Assembly: GCF_025685545.1 (NCBI RefSeq)
Contig: NZ_JAGSYC010000020.1
Location: 186,001-250,000 of the forward strand
Length of the DNA stretch: 64,000 nt
From: Granulicella paludicola
GTDB taxonomy: Bacteria; Acidobacteriota; Terriglobia; Terriglobales; Acidobacteriaceae
Direction: 5' to 3'
Below the pieces are notes generated by a model. It was not told the origin of the DNA and ran no database searches. It saw only the letters and a list, made by a program, of their open reading frames with translations. Numbering within the stretch: the stretch's first letter is position 1; every line of letters starts with the position of its first letter. Below, piece by piece: positions 26,709 through 34,548 of the stretch. The position numbers were made by a program, and so were the translations under genes.

Positions 26709-27880
26709 AGGAGCTCCCGGATGGGCTTGCCGCTGGAGTTAGTGGAGAAGCCTAAGACGCTGCCGATGGTGGGAACGAGGTCGATCGATTGGATGGGGCG
26801 ATCGACGATGGTGTTCTGGCGCAGGTGAGGACCGAGAGCAAGCATCCAGGTGGTGCGGGCCATGGCTCCGCCGGTGCGATGGTGCTGGAAGCCGTTGCCG
26901 CCAGGGTCGGTGTCGCCGTCGCGGCCGAAGTCGGGGAGGATGTAGAGCGTGGTGCGGTCTTTGTATTCGGGATCCGTCTGCACCATGCTCCAGAGCTCGG
27001 CGCAGAGGCGGTCGGCGCGCTGGATAGCGTCGATATAGAGCGAGTAAGCGCCGGAGTGCGCGATGTCCATGTCATGCAGCGTGAGCATCATGAGCGAAGG
27101 CGCGTGCTGTTTCATGAGCTGCTTCGTGATGAAGATGGAGAGCTCGTCGGCGCTGTCGAGGCTGCGAGCGTGCTGCAAGAATTCGTCGACGGAGAGTTTG
27201 AGTGTGGAGGAGAGTGTGTCGAGGTGCAGCTCGTGATCGATGCTGGTCTGGAGCGGCTGGTAGAGCGGCATCTCGTAGCTGTCCTGCAGCAGGTATGAGA
27301 GTCGATCGGCGTCGAGTGATTTGCTGTTGTGCAAGGCGGCGGCGAGCAGGCGCTTGGGCAGGATGACACCGGCTCCGTAGTCTGGACCAAAGCTGGAGTG
27401 GCTGCTGCTGCCGATCCGCTGGAAGCCATTGCTGGGAGCGATGACCCAGGCGTCGGAGGCGGGGCGGCGCAGGCCCTTGCGGTAGTACTCGAAGAGTGTG
27501 GGATTAGGTGGAGGCTGGGCGATGAAGTTATCGAAGCGCTCGTAGCTGCCGGTGACGATGCTGGCGGTGGCGACGTAGTGGCCGAGGATGCCGGCGTTGA
27601 CGACGTGGCTGAAGAAGGTGCCTTGCGGCAGAAGGGTGTGGAGCAGGTTGGGGATGTTTTCCTGTCCATCTTTGGCGAAGGTTTCCTCGTCGCGCGCGCC
27701 GCCGCCGAAGGTGACGACGATGGTCTTCTGTGTGGGACGAAGGACGGAGGCTGTCTGTGAGGCGAGAGCTGCGCTGCTGATGGAGGCTGCGGAGAGAGTC
27801 CCAATGGCTCCGCGCAGAAAGTCGCGGCGTGTGGCCGAGATCGTCTGCGCGGAGGATGGGTACAGCAGGTTGCGTCTCAT
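26705..27880 (-). CDS. Tat-exported alkaline-phosphatase-superfamily (DUF1501-like) protein
   Basis: 391 residues. A Tat motif (SATRRDFLRGAIGTL) is followed by a hydrophobic region and A-L-A-S. The body has features of the sulfatase/phosphatase fold: IVVTFGGGARDEETFA at the first strand, LMMLTLHDMDIAHSG, and a late ILPDFGRDGD plus FQHHRTGG metal-site-like segment. It may act on a decorated sugar (sulfate, phosphate or phosphoglycerol), but that is inference. It is followed in the same direction by the unknown 25512 gene and preceded by GH20 (nine bases away), so GH20-phosphatase-unknown is probably one operon. Confidence 0.7.
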   Translation of the reverse strand: MRRNLLYPSSAQTISATRRDFLRGAIGTLSAASISSAALASQTASVLRPTQKTIVVTFGGGARDEETFAKDGQENIPNLLHTLLPQGTFFSHVVNAGILGHYVATASIVTGSYERFDNFIAQPPPNPTLFEYYRKGLRRPASDAWVIAPSNGFQRIGSSSHSSFGPDYGAGVILPKRLLAAALHNSKSLDADRLSYLLQDSYEMPLYQPLQTSIDHELHLDTLSSTLKLSVDEFLQHARSLDSADELSIFITKQLMKQHAPSLMMLTLHDMDIAHSGAYSLYIDAIQRADRLCAELWSMVQTDPEYKDRTTLYILPDFGRDGDTDPGGNGFQHHRTGGAMARTTWMLALGPHLRQNTIVDRPIQSIDLVPTIGSVLGFSTNSSGKPIRELL

Positions 27881-27889
27881 CTATGTTAG

Positions 27890-29941
27890 CTAGCGTGTGG
27901 CGTTGACTAACTGCGTGAGTGCGGGGAGGAAGGTGAAGTTGACGAGGCCGCTGGGCTTCTTTGCGGCTTCGATCTGTGCGAGGCTGTGTTCCTTCCACTG
28001 GGCGGGAGGCGTGGTAGAGGTATTGAGATACTTCAGCGCGTCGATGCCAATGACGGAGAGTTCGGTGAGTTGCTCGGCGCGCGTGTGAATGGGTTGGAAG
28101 CGCGGCTGCCTGTCCATTACAAGCTGAACACGCGGGACGGAGGCGCCGACCGTTTCAAAGAAGTGTAGAAGCAGTTGGTGCGCGTCGTTCGTTGCAGGGT
28201 CTTGTGCGGTCGGGGCAGTGAGAAAGGTCTTTGCAGCGACTTCGATCTGGTGGCGGATGGGTGGGTCAGGGCGGACGGCGTCGACGAAGCTGGTGAGCGG
28301 GGTCAGCTGCGTGGTGTGCTGTGTGGAGGAGCGTTCGCCGAAGCTGACAGGTTCGAACGCGGAGGCGAAGTCGCGCATGGCTGCGATGTTTTCGCTGCCA
28401 GCGAGGGCGCGGAGTTCGGCGTCCTCGCTGGTGAGGTGACGAAGGCCGAGGGTTTCCAGTTCGACGGAGACGACGTCGAGGCGGCGATACATGTCGTCGA
28501 CGTCACGGACGTTCTGCGGCGACCAGAAGCGCTCGGCGATGGCGGCGGTGCGCGGCCAGATGCGGGAGTCGATGGTGCGCTGGTCGAGATGCTCGGCCCA
28601 CATGGGGACTTCGCCGCCGAGGATCAGCTTCTGCTGCTCGGGTGTAAGCGTTGTGTCGGCGGGGACGGGGTCCGCGAGATAGAGTTTGCCTGCCGGTTGC
28701 ATGCCGTCGATGTAGTACGGGGCAGAGAGGATGCCCTCGTAGCCTTGCTGGGCTCCTTTGGCGAGCGAGGCTACGCCGCGCCAGGACTGGATGACGACGT
28801 CCTTCGGCAGCGCGGGGTTGAAGATCTCGTCCCAACCGGCCATGCGGCGGTGCAGCTTTGTAAGTATGCCGAGGACCTGAGTATTAAAGTAGGCCTGCAG
28901 CGCGTCGTTGTCGTGCAGGTCGTGCGCCTTCATGAAGGCGAGGATGCGTGGGTTCTTCTTCCAATCGGGCGCTGGTGCTTCGTCGCCGCCGATGTGGATG
29001 TATTCATCGGGGAAGATGGTGGTCATCTCGGTGAGGAAGGAGTCGATGAACTTGTAGGTCTCGGGGTGGGTGGGGTCGAGGACGTAGTCAGAGACGCCGA
29101 ACTCGCGACGGATGCCGGTGGGCTGCGAGCCGCTGTTGAGCTCAGGGTAGGCGACGAGCCAGGCGACGGAGTGGCCGGGCATCTCGAACTCAGGCACGAC
29201 GCGGATGCCGCGTTCACGAGCGTAGGCGACGAGATCGCGCGCCTGCTCCTGGGTATAGAAGAGGCCGTCGGAACCCTTCTCGGTGAGCTTGGGGAAACGC
29301 TTGCTCTCGATGCGGAAGCCCTGGTCTTCGGTGAGGTGCCAGTGGAAGACATTGAGCTTTACGGCGGCCATGGCGTCGATGTTGCGCTTGAGGACTTCGA
29401 TGGGTTCGAAGTGACGGCCGCAATCGATCATGAGACCGCGCCAGCGGAAGCGGGGCGAGTCCTGAATGGTGACGGAGGGGATGACGTAGCTGGATCCGCT
29501 GGCCTGGACGAGCTGGAGCAGGGTCTCCATGGCGTGAAGAGCGCCGACCGGGGTGGCGGCTTCGATCTTGATGGAGTTGGCGGTGCTGGTGAGGCTGTAG
29601 GATTCGTCCTCCTCGAAGCTTTGAACCGCTGGACCGGCGGAGCGGACGTCGATGACGAGCGTGGCAGTCGGGGCGGTCTGGATCTGCTTGGAAAGCTGGA
29701 GGCCGGTGCGGTCTTCGAGGCGGCTGATCATCCGCACGATCGCGTGGTCGAGCAGCGGGGAGGAGGCTCCGGTGGCGCTTACGGTAAGGCCATTCGTGAT
29801 GCTGAGGCTGCCCGTATTTGCGGTGAGGCTGGATGGCTCTGGCATCAGATTGTTGTGAAAGGCGTCTGTGGCAGTGGACTGGCCGGAGACGCGGACAGCA
29901 GACAGGGCAATGGCAAAGGCCAGCAGAGCGTTCTTTCGCAT
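27890..29941 (-). CDS. Secreted GH20 beta-N-acetylhexosaminidase
   Basis: 683 residues from ATG 29941 with GAGAGG upstream; codons up to 29998 are in frame but precede the signal peptide (MRKNALLAFAIALSAVRVSG). It has the GH20b N-terminal domain, then the catalytic barrel: RWRGLMIDCGRHF, HWHLTEDQGFRIES and the catalytic Asp-Glu pair in YIHIGGDEAPAPDW. It releases terminal beta-GlcNAc or beta-GalNAc by substrate-assisted catalysis. The AgaS/AgaR genes nearby favour GalNAc as the useful product here. Confidence 0.92.
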   Translation of the reverse strand: MRKNALLAFAIALSAVRVSGQSTATDAFHNNLMPEPSSLTANTGSLSITNGLTVSATGASSPLLDHAIVRMISRLEDRTGLQLSKQIQTAPTATLVIDVRSAGPAVQSFEEDESYSLTSTANSIKIEAATPVGALHAMETLLQLVQASGSSYVIPSVTIQDSPRFRWRGLMIDCGRHFEPIEVLKRNIDAMAAVKLNVFHWHLTEDQGFRIESKRFPKLTEKGSDGLFYTQEQARDLVAYARERGIRVVPEFEMPGHSVAWLVAYPELNSGSQPTGIRREFGVSDYVLDPTHPETYKFIDSFLTEMTTIFPDEYIHIGGDEAPAPDWKKNPRILAFMKAHDLHDNDALQAYFNTQVLGILTKLHRRMAGWDEIFNPALPKDVVIQSWRGVASLAKGAQQGYEGILSAPYYIDGMQPAGKLYLADPVPADTTLTPEQQKLILGGEVPMWAEHLDQRTIDSRIWPRTAAIAERFWSPQNVRDVDDMYRRLDVVSVELETLGLRHLTSEDAELRALAGSENIAAMRDFASAFEPVSFGERSSTQHTTQLTPLTSFVDAVRPDPPIRHQIEVAAKTFLTAPTAQDPATNDAHQLLLHFFETVGASVPRVQLVMDRQPRFQPIHTRAEQLTELSVIGIDALKYLNTSTTPPAQWKEHSLAQIEAAKKPSGLVNFTFLPALTQLVNATR

Positions 29942-30051
29942 GAGGTGACGCCTCTCGTTGCAAATAGGAGCCGGATGAAATGGCGCCGTAATCATCACAT
30001 GTTAGTTCATTTCGTAGGTAAATGGTCACTTTTGCTGAATAGAACAGACGC

Positions 30052-31026
30052 CTATTCGATTGAAGCGGGGAAAGTGTGCATCTGCAGAAAGTCTGTGCGC
30101 AGCCTCGTGTCGTGATGGGCAGCGATGCCGCCGGGACGAAGTGTGGAGAGCGCGCCTGTTAGGTTGCCGAAAGCGGCGGCTTCGAGCGGGTTTGCGCCTT
30201 TGAGGTAGCGGCTAAGGAAGCCTGAGTTAAAACTGTCGCCGGCACCGATGGTGTCGACGGGCACGACTGTGAGTGGGGCGACCCAGTCTCGCTGGCTCCC
30301 GCGCTGGACGACAGCGCCGCGTGAGCCGCACTTGACGACGATCAGGGGGACGCGCGAGGCGAGGGCATCGAGTGCCGATTCCAAGGTGGAGGTGCCGGCG
30401 ATGCGCAGCAACTCGTCTTCGTTGGGCAGGAGGATGTCGATCTTGTCGAGGAGGGTGTCGAGAACGCCGCGCCAAGTGTCGGTCGGATCGTCGTTGGTAT
30501 CGAGCGAGAGCGTGAGACCCGCGGCTCGAAGCTGGTCGAAGAGTTCGGGCAGGCCAGCATGGAGGCCTGTCTGGAGGAACAACGAGGAGAGGTGGAAGTG
30601 ACGGGCTGAGGTGAGGTAGGCGAAGTCGAGGTCTGCGACGGTCAGCTCGGACATGACGCCGGGGTAGGTAAGGATGTGGCGACGTTTGCCGTGGGGCAGG
30701 AGGACGGTGACGCCTGTGGTTGCGCCGGGTTTGGGGCGAATATGGCTGAGGTCTACGCCGCTGGTTTTGAGGAAGTCGAGGGCGATCTGGCCGAAGGGAT
30801 CGCTGCCGACCTCTGAGACAAAGCCGGTGCGCGTACCGAGTGTGGCAAGATTGTGAGCCAGGATAGAAGAGGAGCCACCGAGGGTGGTGATGAAGGCGTC
30901 ACCGAGGAGTTCACGCTCCGCCGGCATGTCCTCCGGCAGTCCATAAAGAATGAGGTCGAGGTTGGTTTCGCCGACGATGACGATGTCGAGGGACTTTGCG
31001 GACGTTTCGCTAGAAGGGGTGCTCAT
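30052..31026 (-). CDS. PfkB-family sugar kinase
   Basis: 324 residues from ATG 31026. N-terminal ribokinase-fold strand DIVIVGETNLDLIL, G-G-S-S-S-I-L-A-H-N-L-A substrate loop and the C-terminal PfkB signature DTIGAGDSFNSGF with the catalytic Asp. In this position, divergent from agaS by 109 bases, it may phosphorylate tagatose-6-phosphate or an amino sugar; sequence alone cannot tell. It is cytoplasmic and should share control with the agaS operon. Confidence 0.85.
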   Translation of the reverse strand: MSTPSSETSAKSLDIVIVGETNLDLILYGLPEDMPAERELLGDAFITTLGGSSSILAHNLATLGTRTGFVSEVGSDPFGQIALDFLKTSGVDLSHIRPKPGATTGVTVLLPHGKRRHILTYPGVMSELTVADLDFAYLTSARHFHLSSLFLQTGLHAGLPELFDQLRAAGLTLSLDTNDDPTDTWRGVLDTLLDKIDILLPNEDELLRIAGTSTLESALDALASRVPLIVVKCGSRGAVVQRGSQRDWVAPLTVVPVDTIGAGDSFNSGFLSRYLKGANPLEAAAFGNLTGALSTLRPGGIAAHHDTRLRTDFLQMHTFPASIE

Positions 31027-31135
31027 TCGAAACCTTTCGTCGTTTATGCTTTCCTTGAGGTAGTATATTGGTTATTATTGTTTATCTTTAGTTTCGATAT
31101 AACGAATTGAGATTATTTTTCTTTACGAGGAGCCG
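31027..31135. promoter_or_regulatory. Divergent promoter between sugar kinase and agaS
   Basis: The 109-base AT-rich region holds a minus-strand -10-like TATACT (complement of 31062-31067) and GAGGAG before agaS. CTTTCGT (31034-31040) and GCTTTCC (31048-31054) recur, with different spacing, at 33633-33650 upstream of the DeoR gene. TTTCG also occurs at 30010-30014, 31093-31097 and 36623-36627. These may be sites for the AgaR-like regulator. Confidence 0.4.
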
Positions 31136-32326
31136 ATGGCGACATCTCTTGCAAGCTTTGTAGAACTGCCCGTTGAAGAGAAGCAATCCCGGGGTCTACT
31201 TTTTACGCCCGCAGAGATTGCACAGCAGCCGGAGACCTGGCAGACGACGCTCCGCATCTTTGAGCAGCACCAGGCAGAGATCGCCACGTTTCTGGATGGA
31301 CTGGGCGTACGCGCTTCCCTGGAGGCACGACCGGCGGTGCTGCTGATCGGCGCGGGCACTTCGGACTATGTCTCGCTGGCGCTGGAGTTCGTGCTGCGCC
31401 AGAAGTGGGGCTGCGATGTGTCCGCGGTGGCGAGTACGGACCTGCTACCGAACATGGAAGAGTATGTGATTCCGGGACGCAAGTATCTGTGGATCTCCTT
31501 TTCGCGCTCCGGCGATTCGCCTGAAGGTGTCGCCGTGCTGGAGCAGGCCCTTCAAATGTACCCGAGCGTGTCGCACCTGGTGGTGACGTGCAACGCCGAG
31601 GCGCGGATGGCGGACCTTTGCAAAGGAGTAGAGCGGGCCTGCGTGGTGGTGCTGGACGATGCGGTGAACGATCGCAGCCTGGCGATGACGAGCTCCTTTA
31701 CGAACATGATTATCATGGGGCACTGCCTTGCGAACGCATGGTCGATCGAGGAGTACAAGCCTGTGCTCGCGCAACTGGTAAAGGCTGGTGATGATCTGCT
31801 GGTGAAGGCTGGGGCAGAGGCGGACGAGCTTGCGGCACGCGGGTTTGCGCGAATCTGCTTTGTAGGTAGCGGAGCGCTGGCGAGTGTGGCGAAAGAGTCG
31901 GCGCTGAAGGTCCTGGAGATGACTGGCGGTCAGGTGAAGACGATGTCGGAGACGGTGCTTGGGCTGCGCCACGGGCCGATGGCGGCACTCGATCCACAGA
32001 CGCTTTTTGTGTGTTTCGTGTCGGGCGATGAGCGCCGAGCGAAGTATGCGAAGGACCTGCTGGCGGAGATTCGCGCGAAAGAGGTTGTGGCGGAGAGTCT
32101 TGCTGTAGGGCCGGCGTTCGCAGAGGCAGAGCTTGCTCCGCACTGCGATACGTACCTGGCGCTAAAGATCAACGGCGACGTGGAAGATGCGTATCGCCCG
32201 GTGCTGGATGTGATCTTCGGTCAGTTGCTGGGCTTGTACTTTTCGGTTGCGCATAAGTTGAAGCCGGATGCGCCCAGCCCTGGCGGCGTTATCAACCGTG
32301 TGGTGCAGAAGTTCCAGATTTACTGA
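31136..32326 (+). CDS. agaS: AgaS-type SIS-domain galactosamine-6-phosphate deaminase/isomerase
   Basis: 396 residues from ATG 31136 after GAGGAG. Two SIS domains are seen: the first with VLLIGAGTSDYVSLALE and WISFSRSGDSPEGV, the second with ICFVGSGALASVAKESALK and L-G-L-R-H-G-P. Length and order match AgaS, which converts galactosamine-6-phosphate to tagatose-6-phosphate and ammonia. The kbaZ-type gene follows after seven bases and an AgaR-like regulator after that, a gene set characteristic of GalNAc/galactosamine catabolism. The assignment rests on both sequence and neighbourhood. Confidence 0.88.
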   Translation: MATSLASFVELPVEEKQSRGLLFTPAEIAQQPETWQTTLRIFEQHQAEIATFLDGLGVRASLEARPAVLLIGAGTSDYVSLALEFVLRQKWGCDVSAVASTDLLPNMEEYVIPGRKYLWISFSRSGDSPEGVAVLEQALQMYPSVSHLVVTCNAEARMADLCKGVERACVVVLDDAVNDRSLAMTSSFTNMIIMGHCLANAWSIEEYKPVLAQLVKAGDDLLVKAGAEADELAARGFARICFVGSGALASVAKESALKVLEMTGGQVKTMSETVLGLRHGPMAALDPQTLFVCFVSGDERRAKYAKDLLAEIRAKEVVAESLAVGPAFAEAELAPHCDTYLALKINGDVEDAYRPVLDVIFGQLLGLYFSVAHKLKPDAPSPGGVINRVVQKFQIY

Positions 32327-32333
32327 GGCTGCT

Positions 32334-33608
32334 ATGTCGACTCTTCTTCAGAAGCATTTGGCCAAGCGTAAAGAGGGCATTGCTACCGGCATTTATTCGG
32401 TATGCTCTGCGCATCCTTGGGTGATCCGAGCGGCAGCGGAGCAGGCGGTTGCGGATGATTCACTGTTACTAGTGGAGGCGACCAGCAACCAGGTGAACCA
32501 GTTCGGCGGCTATACCGGGATGCGGCCTGCGGGGTTCCGCAGCTTTGTGATGCAGCACATTGAGGCGGCGGGGCTGGATGCGGCGAAGCTGGTGCTAGGC
32601 GGCGATCATCTAGGGCCAAACCCCTGGCGAAAATTGCCAGCGGCCGAGGCGATGGCTCATGCCGAAACAATGGTTGCGGAGTATGCGCGCGCTGGGTTTA
32701 CGAAGATTCATCTGGACGCCAGCATGTCCTGCGCCGATGATCCCGAGCGGCTCTCTGACGAGGTGGTGGCGCAGCGGGCGGTACAACTCTGCAAGGCGGC
32801 TGAGGCTGCGTATGAAACAGGGGATCGTGCGTTGTATGTGATTGGCACGGAAGTTCCAGTACCGGGCGGAGCGACGCATGCGGTGCATGAACTACCTGCG
32901 ACCTCGACCGAGGCTGCGGCTTATACGCTGGCGGTACACAAGAAGGTCTTTAAGCGTGAGTTGCCGGGTGTATGGCGCCGCGTGATTGCGATGGTGGTGC
33001 AGCCGGGCGTGGAGTTCGACCACGATGCGGTGGTGGACTACGAGCCTGCCAAGGCGGAGGCGCTGGTGCAGTGGCTGCGAAACCAACCGGAGTCGATCGT
33101 GTTTGAGGCTCACTCGACGGACTATCAGCTGGCAAAGGCGTATCAAGAGCTGGTGCGCGATGACTTTGCGATCCTGAAGGTTGGGCCGGGACTGACGTTT
33201 GCCATGCGCGAGGCGTTGAGTGCGCTTGAAGATATGGAGCAGCAACTGGTTCCTGAGCCGCAACGCTCGAAGCTGGGCGCGGCCATTGAGAGCACGATGT
33301 TGAAGGAGCCGGAGAACTGGCTGCCGTATTACGCGGGCACGCTGGAGGAGCAACGGTTACTGAGGCTCTATAGCTACAGCGATCGGGTTCGCTATTACTG
33401 GCACCGGCCGGAGATCGCTGCGGCGGTGGAGCGACTGATCGCGAACCTCTCTTCGATCACGCTGCCGGAGAGTATGTTGAGCCGTTATCTGCCGGCGCAG
33501 TATGTTCGTGTGCGGGCTGGGGAGATTGGGAGAGATCCAGAGTCGCTGATCGTGGACCGGGTTCGCGATGTGCTGCGTGACTATGCGGCGGCGTGCAGGG
33601 CTGTTTAG
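32334..33608 (+). CDS. kbaZ: KbaZ/GatZ-type D-tagatose-bisphosphate aldolase non-catalytic subunit
   Basis: 424 residues from ATG 32334 (the open frame from 32268 overlaps agaS and is rejected). Family segments: GIYSVCSAHPWVIRAA, LVEATSNQVNQFGGYTG, VLGGDHLGPNPW, K-I-H-L-D-A-S-M-S and FEAHSTDYQ. KbaZ/GatZ stabilise the class II aldolase KbaY/GatY, and some family members have been proposed to act as tagatose-6-phosphate kinases. No KbaY/GatY is encoded in this window, which makes the second role, or an unlinked aldolase, worth considering. Confidence 0.88.
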   Translation: MSTLLQKHLAKRKEGIATGIYSVCSAHPWVIRAAAEQAVADDSLLLVEATSNQVNQFGGYTGMRPAGFRSFVMQHIEAAGLDAAKLVLGGDHLGPNPWRKLPAAEAMAHAETMVAEYARAGFTKIHLDASMSCADDPERLSDEVVAQRAVQLCKAAEAAYETGDRALYVIGTEVPVPGGATHAVHELPATSTEAAAYTLAVHKKVFKRELPGVWRRVIAMVVQPGVEFDHDAVVDYEPAKAEALVQWLRNQPESIVFEAHSTDYQLAKAYQELVRDDFAILKVGPGLTFAMREALSALEDMEQQLVPEPQRSKLGAAIESTMLKEPENWLPYYAGTLEEQRLLRLYSYSDRVRYYWHRPEIAAAVERLIANLSSITLPESMLSRYLPAQYVRVRAGEIGRDPESLIVDRVRDVLRDYAAACRAV

Positions 33609-33712
33609 GCGAGATGCAGTGTAGATGTTTTTCTTTCGAATGGGCTTTCCAATTGCGTTTAAGAAAGTAGCGATGTACTCTTCGTGGAGTCAGACAGCTC
33701 GTTTGAATCCCT

Positions 33713-34543
33713 ATGGCAGCGAAAAGTACATCGAAAGAAGTTCTCCCGACAAACGTAGAGGATCCCGAGCGGGGTTCGCAGATGCTGATTGAAGAGCGCC
33801 GCCAATATATTGTTGCGCTGGCGCAGAAGCATGGCCGCGTTCTGGTGGAGGAGCTCTCCGAGTCTCTTGGCATCTCGCGCATCACGATTCGCAAAGACCT
33901 TGATTATCTGCAGGGGCGTGGTGTGCTGCAGCGGACGCATGGCGGAGCGCTACTGCCGGGCAGCGGGGCTCTTTCTGATCCATCGTTGCAGGAGAAGGAG
34001 ACGCGTCACTCGAGCGAAAAGCTGCGGATTGCAGCAGCGGCGGCGAACCTAGTGCAGGAGGGGCAGTGTGTTCTGCTGGACTCCGGTACGACGACCACGG
34101 CGATTGCGCGCGCGTTGAAGAGGTTTTCCTATCTGACGATTATTACGAATGCGGTGAACATTGCAGCGGAGCTGAGTGGCACGGATTTTGAGGTGCTGTT
34201 GACGGGTGGCTCGCTGCGGAAGAATTCGTTTTCGCTGGTGGGGCCGCTGGCGGAAGATATGCTGCGCGATATGCATGCAGACATCCTGTTCCTGGGCGTG
34301 GATGGCTTTGACCTTGAGGTGGGGCTGACGACGCCGAACGTGATGGAGTCGCGGGTGAACCGAGCGATGGTGAAGGCCGCGTCTACTGTGGTAGCTGTGT
34401 GCGACTCGACGAAGTTCAATCGACGCAGCCTGTCGAAGATTGTGGATGCGACCGCTATCCATCACGTCATTACTGACAGCGATCTGACTTCGGAGACCGC
34501 TGACGGCCTCCGAAGCCTGAACATCAACCTGACGTTGGTGTAG
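33713..34543 (+). CDS. agaR: DeoR/GlpR-family regulator, AgaR-like
   Basis: 276 residues from ATG 33713. N-terminal DeoR helix-turn-helix (IEERRQYIVALAQKHGR, LGISRITIRKDLDYLQGRG, R-T-H-G-G-A) and a DeoRC sugar-phosphate-binding domain (LLDSGTTTTAIA, L-L-T-G-G, FLGVDGFDLEVGLTTPN). It follows kbaZ after 104 bases, and its gene is convergent with the GH-D glycosidase (five-base gap). By position it is the repressor of this locus, probably released by a phosphorylated amino sugar. The symbol follows context. Confidence 0.85.
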   Translation: MAAKSTSKEVLPTNVEDPERGSQMLIEERRQYIVALAQKHGRVLVEELSESLGISRITIRKDLDYLQGRGVLQRTHGGALLPGSGALSDPSLQEKETRHSSEKLRIAAAAANLVQEGQCVLLDSGTTTTAIARALKRFSYLTIITNAVNIAAELSGTDFEVLLTGGSLRKNSFSLVGPLAEDMLRDMHADILFLGVDGFDLEVGLTTPNVMESRVNRAMVKAASTVVAVCDSTKFNRRSLSKIVDATAIHHVITDSDLTSETADGLRSLNINLTLV

Positions 34544-34548
34544 CAGCG

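Noticed and set aside
28175-30115. 646-codon plus-strand frame opposite GH20
   Set aside because: Composition (Gly/Val/Asp-rich) and position show it is the complement of the GH20 gene and part of the kinase gene.
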